DNA of 22,565 bases, taken from positions 1 to 22,565 of the IMG/VR virus record IMGVR_UViG_3300009509_001471, one strand, 5' to 3'. The DNA comes from a virus. The position numbers and the translations under genes were made by a program. Shown here piece by piece: positions 7,232 to 16,200 of the stretch. The notes beneath the pieces were generated by a model that was not told where the DNA came from, did not search any database, and saw nothing but the letters and a program-made list of their open reading frames with translations. Every line of letters starts with the position of its first letter. Within the stretch, counting starts at the first letter, position 1.

Positions 7232-7885
7232 ATGAGCACCTGGGGCGAACTTTTAGCTGATATTAGAGCTGACCTGAAGGACACCTCCACCACACAGAGG
7301 TGGCCCGATACGTCCCTCTACGTCTGGACAAAAGACGCTATACGCGACTATTCGGTACATTTTCCGATGAGCAAATCAGCAGCCGTGACAGTAAGCGATG
7401 GAAAGTATGCCCTCCCGGCAGACTGTGACCATGTCTTATACGTCACATGCCCAGACGACAACTATCTTGAGCAAAGAGATACACGCCCTGGTGTAGAGTA
7501 TCTGGCCGTATTCAAACCTACACTTTACCACATACGAGAGGGGTTCCTATATCTGAATGGGAGCCCCTCCACTGGTGAAGTCGTGACGGTTTTCTACGAG
7601 GCAAAGCATCCGGTTCCGACATCGGAACTTGACACAACATTTGACCTAACCATCCCTGAAGGAGACGAAGAGCTCCTCAGGCTTTACGTGAAAGCAAAGG
7701 CAACAGAGCAAATTAGGACAGCAACATCCAATCTGGATCGCTTCAGCCCTGGCTCAGGAAGGAGAGATGACAATCCTCTGGAGCCGGAAACTAACAATCT
7801 TATGATCGAGTACTATCGCAAAGTTGCGCAACGTTTTCCCGGTGGTGTTATTAGGCTATACAGACCTGGTGGGAGATACAGATAA
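7232..7885 (+). CDS. Head-tail adaptor-like neck protein
   Basis: I chose the ATG at 7232, two bases after the capsid stop, over the in-frame ATG at 7151. The earlier start would overlap the capsid gene by 79 bases and add an atypical Arg/Pro/Cys-containing leader. The resulting protein has 217 residues and begins M-S-T-W-G-E-L-L-A-D-I-R-A-D-L-K-D, a helical opening typical of phage adaptor proteins that bind the portal. It then has a beta-rich middle (Y-A-L-P-A-D-C-D-H, E-V-V-T-V-F-Y-E-A) and a long helix near residue 150 (P-E-G-D-E-E-L-L-R-L-Y-V-K-A-K-A-T-E). No clear ribosome site precedes it, so coupling to capsid translation is likely. The role is inferred from position and fold pattern. 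Confidence 0.6.
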   Translation: MSTWGELLADIRADLKDTSTTQRWPDTSLYVWTKDAIRDYSVHFPMSKSAAVTVSDGKYALPADCDHVLYVTCPDDNYLEQRDTRPGVEYLAVFKPTLYHIREGFLYLNGSPSTGEVVTVFYEAKHPVPTSELDTTFDLTIPEGDEELLRLYVKAKATEQIRTATSNLDRFSPGSGRRDDNPLEPETNNLMIEYYRKVAQRFPGGVIRLYRPGGRYR

Positions 7886-8469
7886 TGTTCCCTAGCACAT
7901 CTTATCTGGATCTCCAGTCAATCCACGCATCAATAATAGATCGGGTTCAGGAGGCTCTAGACGAGGCCCTGATAAACAATCTGTACACTGGCGATCCAGC
8001 GAGAGCTGGGGTCGTCAAACAGGGGTCATTGCAGGGCGACCCCGACCCTGACGTTGCAAGGATAAGCGTCAATGTCTACGAGAATGATCCCGACAGGTTC
8101 TTTGGCTCAGATAACACCTCCGCGTTCGGTAATACCGAATGGGAAGACGAAGTCGATCACATCGAGATTGGCGGCGCCATCACATGGAAGCGCCGTTTCA
8201 CTGTCAAGTCCAGATGCCTATTGGTTAATTCGCAAGAGGCAACAGAAAATGCCCAAAAAGTGGCACGCGCTGTAAGAACACGGATAGAAGAAACCATATT
8301 AGGCGTAGACTGGACAGGTATCGAGACAGATGACGAGTACGTCTCCAGAGGAGCCTTTGCAGAAACGATGAAGGGTGAAATGGTGCAAGCCGGAGGCCCA
8401 CCAGATAGCTACGACTTCTACATCAAAGTCCGCTTTGAGGTATTAACTACGAGGAGTATTACACTATGA
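7885..8469 (+). CDS. Tail-completion/terminator-like neck protein
   Basis: The 194-residue protein starts within the preceding stop (TAATG) and its own stop overlaps the tail tube start (ATGA). It opens with a helix (residues about 10-35, including I-I-D-R-V-Q-E-A-L-D-E-A-L). Strands then alternate with acidic loops, a helix lies near 125-145 (A-T-E-N-A-Q-K-V-A-R-A-V-R-T-R-I-E), and it ends on strands (F-Y-I-K-V-R-F-E-V). This alpha/beta pattern and position directly before the tail tube fit a tail terminator or completion protein that caps the tube and joins it to the head. No specific family was identified by motif. Confidence 0.5.
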   Translation: MFPSTSYLDLQSIHASIIDRVQEALDEALINNLYTGDPARAGVVKQGSLQGDPDPDVARISVNVYENDPDRFFGSDNTSAFGNTEWEDEVDHIEIGGAITWKRRFTVKSRCLLVNSQEATENAQKVARAVRTRIEETILGVDWTGIETDDEYVSRGAFAETMKGEMVQAGGPPDSYDFYIKVRFEVLTTRSITL

Positions 8470-8981
8470 CCGCTTCTGAACGATCATATATAGGTTTTGC
8501 CAAGCAAACTGCTAAAGGCACTATAAACAGCACGGACGCCGACTTCACTTACCTTCTAATTCTAGAAGGCGGGGTTGGCCCCAATAACCAGGTGCTTCCA
8601 CTCGACCAAGAGATCGGTGGCGGCGCTCTGCCGAGAGACGTTGTCAGGACTGGTGTTGTCACAACGGGTGCGATGAACTTCATCCCGCGCCCCTCCAGCA
8701 TCGCCGCACTACTGACCGGCGCCATCGGACACTGTATCAGGTACAGGCCCATCCTATACCCACACAATCACGCACAATACGGATCAGTTCTCCGTACCCT
8801 ATTACACCTGGCGTTCACAACCAGGTGGGCTATGGGGCGAGACATTCCAGGACGTGCGTGTGCAGAGCCTATCACTTGCGTTCCGAGCAGGCGACTACCT
8901 GCGTGGTCAGGTCTCGTTGCTGGGTGGCACACCCACCCCCAATGTAACCACAACCACCTGGACACCAGCAACGTACGTTGA
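8466..8981 (+). CDS. Tail tube protein, N-terminal part (frame breaks near 8727)
   Basis: GAGGAG at 8451-8456 lies 9 bases before the ATG, which also overlaps the previous stop. The first 87 codons look authentic: G-F-A-K-Q-T-A-K-G-T, a P-L-D-Q-E-I-G-G-G segment, then G-A-M-N-F-I-P-R-P and I-A-A-L-L-T-G-A-I-G. This resembles the N-terminus of phage tail tube proteins. After about 8727 the frame turns into a Cys/His/Arg-rich sequence unlike a virion protein and ends at 8981. The proper continuation lies one base forward (8728-9489). Residues after about 87 are therefore probably not part of the main product. Confidence 0.75.
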   Translation: MTASERSYIGFAKQTAKGTINSTDADFTYLLILEGGVGPNNQVLPLDQEIGGGALPRDVVRTGVVTTGAMNFIPRPSSIAALLTGAIGHCIRYRPILYPHNHAQYGSVLRTLLHLAFTTRWAMGRDIPGRACAEPITCVPSRRLPAWSGLVAGWHTHPQCNHNHLDTSNVR

Positions 8982-9489
8982 CGGTGGCCCACAGTTCATC
9001 GCAACCGAACAGCAAGTACAGGTTCCAACCGCCACAAATATCAAAGTGTTGCGCGGTTCCTTCACGGCAGTCAACCAGATCCCTCTGGATGAGCAATGGA
9101 TCGTCGGTTCTTACGCACCTGACGACTTTGAGATCAACCAGAAAGCATACACCATCAACCTGGTATGCAAGATCGCGGACGCCACCCTATACAACAAAAT
9201 GCTTTACGATCCCGCGAACGGCAGCGCATGGGTCGCAGACCTCTTCCGCGAGGCTGATATTCTGCTAAAGTTCGAAAGTCCGAAAGAAGCCGACACTGGC
9301 ATTCCGTTCAGTATCGATATCAACGGAAATGGAAACTCAGGAGCCACAGCTAACATCGTGTGGTCTGCAGAGCCTATTGCACTGCGCGCCGGACGCCAGG
9401 TTTTACTGGCCGTCACGGGTGTTGTACTCGCAAGCTCCACAGAGCCACTGTCAGTTGTAGTTGTAAACACTGATAGCTCTGCTAACTAA
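8728..9489 (+). CDS. Tail tube protein, main C-terminal part in the +1 frame
   Basis: This frame is closed upstream by TGA at 8713-8715 and continues the tube protein from about 8716-8728. It includes Y-T-H-T-I-T-H-N-T-D-Q-F, Y-Y-T-W-R-S-Q-P-G-G-L-W-G-E-T-F-Q-D and then S-L-A-F-R-A-G-D-Y-L-R-G-Q-V, a pattern typical of long tail tube proteins. Dropping one G of GG at 8727-8728 joins the halves into a single protein of about 340 residues. The ATG at 8854 would remove this conserved middle, so it is unlikely to be a true start, and no ribosome site stands out there. The C-terminus (V-L-L-A-V-T-G-V-V-L-A-S-S-T) could be a small Ig-like or exposed strand pair. The tube forms the DNA channel of the tail. 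Confidence 0.8.
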   Translation, partial: DTVSGTGPSYTHTITHNTDQFSVPYYTWRSQPGGLWGETFQDVRVQSLSLAFRAGDYLRGQVSLLGGTPTPNVTTTTWTPATYVDGGPQFIATEQQVQVPTATNIKVLRGSFTAVNQIPLDEQWIVGSYAPDDFEINQKAYTINLVCKIADATLYNKMLYDPANGSAWVADLFREADILLKFESPKEADTGIPFSIDINGNGNSGATANIVWSAEPIALRAGRQVLLAVTGVVLASSTEPLSVVVVNTDSSAN

Positions 9490-9510
9490 TATAAATAAGG
9501 AGGCTTCAGA

Positions 9511-9960
9511 ATGGCCGAAATAAACTGGGGCAAATACGCCCTAATAAGTGAGACAAAACATAACTTCAAGGAAGAGCCCGAATGGTGGTGGGCAATTAAG
9601 CCTGTCACGTCCGGGATGGAAATTGAGTATGCAAAATTTCTCAATGCATCGGAAAACCTGATCGGGATAGAGATAGCCCATCGCCAGATCGCCTTAACAT
9701 TTGGCAGGACAAACATCCCAAGAGGAGACAAACCAGATGAGCCCATATTGAAGGAAGGCGCCACCGTGGATCAGGTAGAAACCATGCTCAACGCGATGCC
9801 GCCCGATATGGTCATGGAGATCTGGAATGCAGTTGGAGATGCATATCCATTCTGGGGCCCAGCGAAAAGGATCGAGCAAAGCCTCTCAGAGGATGAGCTT
9901 GAGGAGATCCGCAAAGAAGAGGAAGGTAAAGAAGTCCCAAATTTAGGGGAAGAGCAGTAG
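9511..9960 (+). CDS. Tail assembly chaperone, short (gpG-like) form
   Basis: The 149-residue acidic protein has the best ribosome site in the window (AAGGAGG 9497-9503, 7 bases before ATG). It lies between the tail tube and the tape measure, the standard place for the chaperone pair that coats the tape measure during tail assembly. A Trp-rich opening (W-G-K-Y, E-W-W-W-A-I-K-P) leads to a helical body and a Glu/Lys-rich end. A -1 slippery site lies five codons before its stop (TAG at 9958), so a fraction of ribosomes should extend it into the next frame. The family assignment is by context and frameshift, since sequence in this group is poorly conserved. Confidence 0.75.
   Translation: MAEINWGKYALISETKHNFKEEPEWWWAIKPVTSGMEIEYAKFLNASENLIGIEIAHRQIALTFGRTNIPRGDKPDEPILKEGATVDQVETMLNAMPPDMVMEIWNAVGDAYPFWGPAKRIEQSLSEDELEEIRKEEEGKEVPNLGEEQ
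9936..9945 (+). promoter_or_regulatory. -1 programmed frameshift site of the tail chaperone
   Basis: CCCAAATTTA contains two overlapping X-XXY-YYZ heptamers in the zero frame: C-CCA-AAT (9936-9942) and A-AAT-TTA (9939-9945). The -1 frame is closed by TAA at 9927-9929 and open from 9930 to 10217. The shift window is therefore 9930-9960, and the heptamers lie inside it. GGGAAGAGC (9947-9955) can pair with GCTCTTCTC (9999-10007), with one G-T pair, as a possible stimulator. Its spacing from the slip site is short. Confidence 0.8.
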
Positions 9961-10220
9961 AGCTAGTCCTGTCAAAGATGGAGAGCGAGATAAAAGACGC
10001 TCTTCTCGAAGGGACAGTATCAGACAGACTGCTGCTCATGTACATCGACTTTGCGGCAACGAACGTTAATGAGCAAAGACATCTGACAAACGATCCTCTC
10101 AACGAGCCCAGGCTCTGGAGAAAATACTTCCAAAGATGGGTTCGCGAGGGACTACTCGAAGGAGAGAAGATCGATCAGATCGAACGCAAACTAATGCAAG
10201 ATAGCAAGCAGGTGGGGTGA
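9945..10220 (+). CDS. Tail assembly chaperone, -1 frame extension (gpT-like)
   Basis: After a slip at 9939-9945, ribosomes read R-G-R-A-V-E-L-V-L-S-K and continue through the methionine at 9978 to TGA at 10218-10220. The fusion is about 236 residues. The extension is helical and rich in Leu, Glu and Arg (D-R-L-L-L-M-Y-I-D, R-L-W-R-K-Y-F-Q-R-W). No ribosome site is evident before 9978, so independent starting there is less likely than frameshifting. In well-studied siphoviruses this minor fusion contacts both the tape measure and the tube subunits. Confidence 0.75.
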   Translation, partial: RGRAVELVLSKMESEIKDALLEGTVSDRLLLMYIDFAATNVNEQRHLTNDPLNEPRLWRKYFQRWVREGLLEGEKIDQIERKLMQDSKQVG

Positions 10221-10242
10221 CGCCTCCCACCCTACCTGCTTG
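10205..10242 (+). promoter_or_regulatory. Strong hairpin between the chaperone and the tape measure gene
   Basis: Bases 10205-10219 pair with 10228-10242 as a 15-pair stem with one G-T wobble and an 8-base loop. It spans the chaperone stop and ends 4 bases before the AAGG (10247-10250) ribosome site of the tape measure gene. No U-tract follows, so it is not a standard terminator. A role in RNA processing, partial termination or damping of tape measure translation is inference. Confidence 0.6.
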
Positions 10243-10256
10243 AAATAAGGTACACT

Positions 10257-13200
10257 ATGGCTAGGGATCCGCTTGTAGACGATATCATTGCAGGTTTCCG
10301 CGACTATTCCAAAGGCGGAATTTATCTGCCTGAACAACTCCAAAACGAAGTCGCCAGAGTTCTAGGGGAGCTTTATCAGGAACACTATGAAGCCTCAGCT
10401 ATCACGGATGCAGAAGGCAAAACTGAAAGCATATACTCCTGGCTAAAAAGCTCACGCGGTCTTTCCGCCGTATCTGAAATCGCAGGAACCGACGTAACCG
10501 GGATGTTAAAGCAACTTCCCGGACTTAACGTTTCCAGCGATCCAGGCAACGTGCCAAACTGGATAGCTAGATCGGTCGGTGTACCAAAGAGCGGAAGACT
10601 AGAAGATAGTCCATTCTACAATCCATCAGTAGGGACATTTGAATATCAGGGGCAACAAAGAATTCCAATACCACAAGAGATCAGAGCTGGATACTGGAAC
10701 AAAACCAGGCAAGGACTGCTATCGTTCCAAAATGCTCAGACTGGATCAGACCTCACCCGGCTTCTGCTAGAAAGCTCGCGTGGAATTATCGCGCAATCCG
10801 CAGCATTCGGGGTACGCGAGAGAGGGCTTGATCCGACAGAAGCCCTGACAAGGTCATCCCTTAACCTATCATACAGGATGGCAACCTTCTCACCGACATA
10901 CCAGCAGGGCACCCAGACAAAACAAAGTTCATGGCCAATGTGGGCAGCATTTGGTGGCCGCCAAACAAACACAGACATGATCCAGGAAGCCACCGAGAGG
11001 AAAAGGCTCAACATTGTAAGCCTTGATGCACTCGGTGGAGAAGGAACATACTATGCTGGCCAGAACATCCAGGTCGAACAGCTCTCATACATAGACAGAC
11101 AAACCAACAAATGGGTTTTCCCATCCCTGCTGACAACAACGGGAAGACTGCACACACAGGGCGGAACACAGTTTGCGAACGTCGTATTCGATCCATTCGG
11201 ACAGGGCAAAAAGGGATACAAGCCGCTCGAGCTGAGTGCAAGAGACGTCCGCAGCATCGGCTACTATGTCAGCCATGGCAACGTTGATGTTTTCGCAAGG
11301 GAAGGACGCGCTCCCGGCAGAACAAGCAACCTTGATAAAGTCCTCCAATACATGCAAGCGGAAATCCCAGAATGGACAGAGCGCCGGCACGCACTGACAG
11401 ACGAAGCTGAAAGCGAGATAGAATTCAACTATCGGGGTGGTGGCGGCAGGGGGGACTTCACACAAGAAGAAGCCAACATAGCGTATCTCCAGAGAAGGCT
11501 CGACGAGCGCAATGCAAGAGTACGCCGTGAAGGTATCACGACATGGGAAGACCCGCAAGGAAACCCTATCACTGGCGACATCCTCAATGCACCAGACCCA
11601 AGAGCCAGGACAACCTTTGTCACCACCGGTGGACGAGAAATCTACGAAGACCCATTTGGGGATACTGGATATGATGCTTCTCTGCGCGTAAACTATGGAT
11701 ACAAGCAAAAAGGTGGACGCTGGATAGCCAGGTGGGGTGCCGGGAAGGGCCCGGCCAATCCAATGGAAGCATTTGAACAAGGAAAAGTTACCCACGGATT
11801 GGTTTTCAGATCACAGGACAGAGACCTGATCAGAAGCCTGGAAAAAGGCGAAGAGCTGACGTTAAGGGGACACGACCTGGCAATAACAGGGACAGTCAGC
11901 GGGAGAGCAGTATTCGGAGAAGACATCAGCGATGAGAGGCTTGAAAAAATCTCCAAAGCAACCGGGATAGCACCAGGTTATATAAGAGAACAACTCAAGA
12001 GATCAGGTGAAGGCATCGCATATAGATTTAACCCAGAACTCGTTGAGCCAATCGACGAGGATGTGATGAACATGACGCCTGCAGAATATGCTGAGTTCAG
12101 CAGGCAGAAGAAACTTGAGGCAGCAGAGGCACTCGCATCAGCATCTGACACTCCCGGCTCAATTGCGGCGAAAAACATCCTGGCCAGCCGAGAGGGCAAA
12201 CCAGGACAATTTAGAGACGAATATGAACAGATAGATCCACAGATGGCCGCCATGGAAAGAGCCATGTACGCAAAACTCAGGCCTGGTGTACCGGTACAGG
12301 GATCCAGAGGAATTCCGAACATGCCAAGCGAACCACCATTCGAACCGACAGAAGCCGACATGGCATGGCTCCGAGAACAAGAAGCGGCAGGAGCGGCGCC
12401 AACTCACGTTGATCCAAGAAGATTGTATAAAAGACCAAGCGAACTTCTATACAAACACACAAAGGGCATCGCGAAATACGCACCAACAGAAGCCACACAA
12501 CCACCACTTCCCGGCATGAATGTTCCGGCATCGGAAGCAATATCAAGGAACCCATTATCATACGAGAGCTGGGTATCCGGAGAGGCCTCAAGAGTTCTTT
12601 ACAAGGGAGAACGACTGCGAGACGTTGTTGGCAACCTGAGCAAACCAGACCAGTCCAACATAGTAAGTTTTATCAGATCGCAGAGACATGCTGATAGGGT
12701 AAACGAAGCGCTTGATGCAGCGTACAGAGCAGATAGAATTGAAGCAGCAGGCGGCGATCCTGGAAGGGTAACACCAAGAAGGAGCGAAGCCGACGTATCC
12801 CGCGCAATGAGGGACTATGCAGACACACCTCTAGCCGGAACCGGCGATGCAGGAAACCAGCCACCACAAGAACCACCCACTCCGCCAGCACCACCCGCCC
12901 CACCACCGGATGACGAAGGTAGACGCAGAAGCAATCCGCCAGAACTAGGCGATACAAGCGGATCGTTCATATACAATGGACAGGAGTGGATAAACCAGGA
13001 AGCCGAACCAGAAGAAGTGGAGCGTATAAAAACTCTGATGCGGCGCAGGAGATCGGGGGTGACATTCCAGGAGCTCGCAAACGAAGCACCCCAGCCATCG
13101 CAGTATGCAGAGAGCATGGTTCCCAGCCAGGCAGAGGGCGGGAGATCGTGGCAGTCCATAACAGATGAACAGTTCAGGAAATTTGTCGCCACTGGTGCAT

Positions 13201-16200
13201 CAAGAGCAGACCCAACATGGTTAGCCGGAAAGTACCAGGACAAACCTCCACACTCACTGCTCGGTACACCACATGTTGCCAAGAAAGACGAACTGGGAGG
13301 GATAGAGGAACTAGAATTCGTCGAGCCAAACTCGATAGTAAGAGGACGGCACCAGTTCACGGAAAGAGAGGACTACTGGGGCAGGCGTTTCAAGATCTTG
13401 AGCCCAGAGCAGGAAGGCCTGACAACAAAGACAAGCTCAGCAGTCATAGGACAGGCCTATCACTTATTCCAGTCAAGCCTTGGTTCCGCCTTGATGGGTG
13501 CAGACACCTCACAGGGTGGACAGAACGCAATAGCAAACCTGCGTGCCTCGATAGACAAGTATGCCAATGACTATGTAAAACAAATGATCAAGGACGCCGG
13601 CACAGACCCAGAGGCGATCCGCCAGGCATCTGAAACCGGCGACAAGATCAAGACCCTTGTAAGGGAATTCACTGACGAAACTCTCGATCAAGCAGTGAGA
13701 GAGGGCAAAAGCGAAAAATTCGGAGATCTGGACTGGCGTGGCATACAGTCCACAAGACTGTATAAAGGATCAGATATCCGCCGCCTGGCACAAGCTTATC
13801 CAGAATTCGGTGACTGGGTAGAAGAACAGGGCGGTGTCTCAGCAGTCCTCAAAGGAAGACCACAAACATTCACCACGTTAAAAGGTAGAAACCTGACTGT
13901 TGGAATGGGTGGATGGGATGACACCGGTGGAGACTTTGGCGGGCCAGGCGGTGGTGGGCCACCTGGACGCGGGCCAACCGGAAGAGGAGGTCTTTGGGGC
14001 GGCAGAATGGGCTCGCTGCTCTATGGTGCATACGTAGGTAAACGCCTGTGGAGCTGGACAGCAGGAGCATCCATACAAGAGGCCGAAGCATACGGACAAT
14101 ACGTGTCGTCAATGGCACCATCCATTGGTGGTATTGCCGCCATGCAACCAACCGGTTACGAGGCAAGACAACAACTCGGCAGAATGTGGATGGCAGAAGG
14201 GGCGTACGAGCAATTCGGTGGCTTCTCAACAGGTCTATACTCCCTTAGCGGTGGGAGCACATTCGTACCGAGAACAGCTGCAGGCTTAAAACTCGCTGGT
14301 GGTCTTGCAGCTGGTGGATACACGACTGCTGTTGGTGCCAGCGTAATGGCACAAATGGGAGGCGGTGGTGCCACAATGGCAGCAGGAGGAGCTGCCGCTG
14401 GCGCAGGAATGATAGCACTTGGCGCCGGAGCCGTAGCATCCCTGGCAGGGATGGAAGTGTACAACGCATTTTTCAAGCCAGAAGGCATGCAGAACATGAC
14501 CTTTGGCAACATTTTCCAGAACTTCCTCACAGAGTACCAGTACAATCTCGCCAAGACTAAATACGGTATCGAGAACCCACTCGAGGCCATAAAAAGCAAG
14601 CTCCCCGTTTTTGGAACACAAGCAGCCGCGAAACAACTCATGGAACAGGACTATCTAAGCCGTGAAGCTTACTATAGTTTTGTAGCCGCCAGAGCGCCTA
14701 TTAACCAGGAGTTAGAACAGTTAAAGGAAACAACATCAATCGTTTCCGCTATCACGGGATCGAAGCCAGAAGAGATCCAGCCATTTGTAAGGAACATTTC
14801 TCGCATCACGGGTGGAATGGATCAGCCTATGTTCGAGCAAATGGCAATGGCAGCCCAGGGAATGGGGATGACATTTGGGGAATATTCCCAGATGTTCGCA
14901 TCCACAATATCCACCATGGGGATAAGATCCGGAACCGATCAAGCAAGATATGTGGCACAGCAATTCGCCGGATTTCAGGGCTTCGAGGAAGCAGAGGCAT
15001 TCGCCGCCAAGCAATCGGTATATGCAAGATATGGTGCAATGCTATCGCCATATTCCTCAAGCTCAGCAGAAGCAACAAGACTGGCAAGAACCTATGGTAT
15101 AGAAACCATGGCCCAGGCTCAAGGGCTCACATCCTTAGCCGCCGTAGCGAACATGTATGGTATGGATCTAGCTGAAGTTGTATCCACCTCAACAATGCAT
15201 GAACGCGATGGAAGAACTGTAACAGCAAGGCGTACAGTTGGTGACGAACTTGCTGAAATGTCAGCAAGGCTTGGGCCAGTAAGATCTATGGTTGCTGGAC
15301 AAGCTGCCGACTTTCTAACTGGATACGGCGTTCCGATACAGGAAGCTCTTGGGTTTGTGGAGCAATACGGAGTTCAAGACAGGCGCCAGTGGGGACGTGC
15401 ACAAACCATGATCCAGATGGCAGGCCAATATACAAATGACCTGTCACAAGAGGCTATGGGCAGGCTTGCCGAAGCCGGCATGAAACTCACGGAGTATCAG
15501 ACCGGACAAATAGGAAGTATATTACAGAGAGTTGCTCCAGGAACATCTGGGGATAACCTAGCACAGCTCGCGGAGATACTAGCATCATCCGGAATGTCCA
15601 ATGCGGACATGTTCCGCCTGAACAATATGATGTCAGGCGACATCAAGGCCTGGTCATACGATGCATTCCAACGTGGCACTTACCAGGGTCGCTTTACAGA
15701 CATGGCAGGTCGCCCCATCTACATGTCATCCCTGAACGACTTTATGCAGATGAGCAACGCCCAGTTCAACGCCGGCAACCCGTACGCAAGAGCAGGGTAC
15801 GACACATACGGCTTCCTGGGCATGCAGAGTGTCGGAGACACACAGGCAGCACAGGCCTGGATGGAAGGCGGACAACTGGGCCGTGAAATGTTGCACCGCC
15901 AGCGCATGAGGGGCTACGATGTCATGCGCATGGATCTAGCCCAGGAACAGCTCACTTCCGATATCGGATACACCCAGCAGATGTGGGGTCTCCAGGATCA
16001 GCAAAGAGCCCTATCGCACCAGTCACAACTCGCGAGCTTTGGAGCCGCATGGAGACGGCTTGATGTGAACCAGGCCTACGGACTGGCACAAGAAGACTTG
16101 TCCTTCCGCCAGATGATGGCCCGCCACCAATACGGAGACATCACAGCCGGTATCAACCTGCGCAGACTTGACCTGCGGGAATACTTCGGCGAGAGACAAG

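Noticed and set aside
8854-8856. ATG at 8854 as an independent gene start
   Set aside because: The same frame encodes convincing tube sequence upstream from about 8716, and no ribosome site stands out before 8854.
11085-13360. Minus-strand frames and + strand frames in other phases within the tape measure gene
   Set aside because: They are shadows of the continuous 2267-residue frame, with Cys/Leu/Ser-rich or Arg/His-rich compositions typical of non-coding phases.
13430-13900. Nuclease-like (PD-(D/E)XK) region in the tape measure because of G-Q-A-Y-H-L-F-Q
   Set aside because: The paired acidic residues and the E-x-K motif expected downstream could not be placed, so one His motif is not enough.
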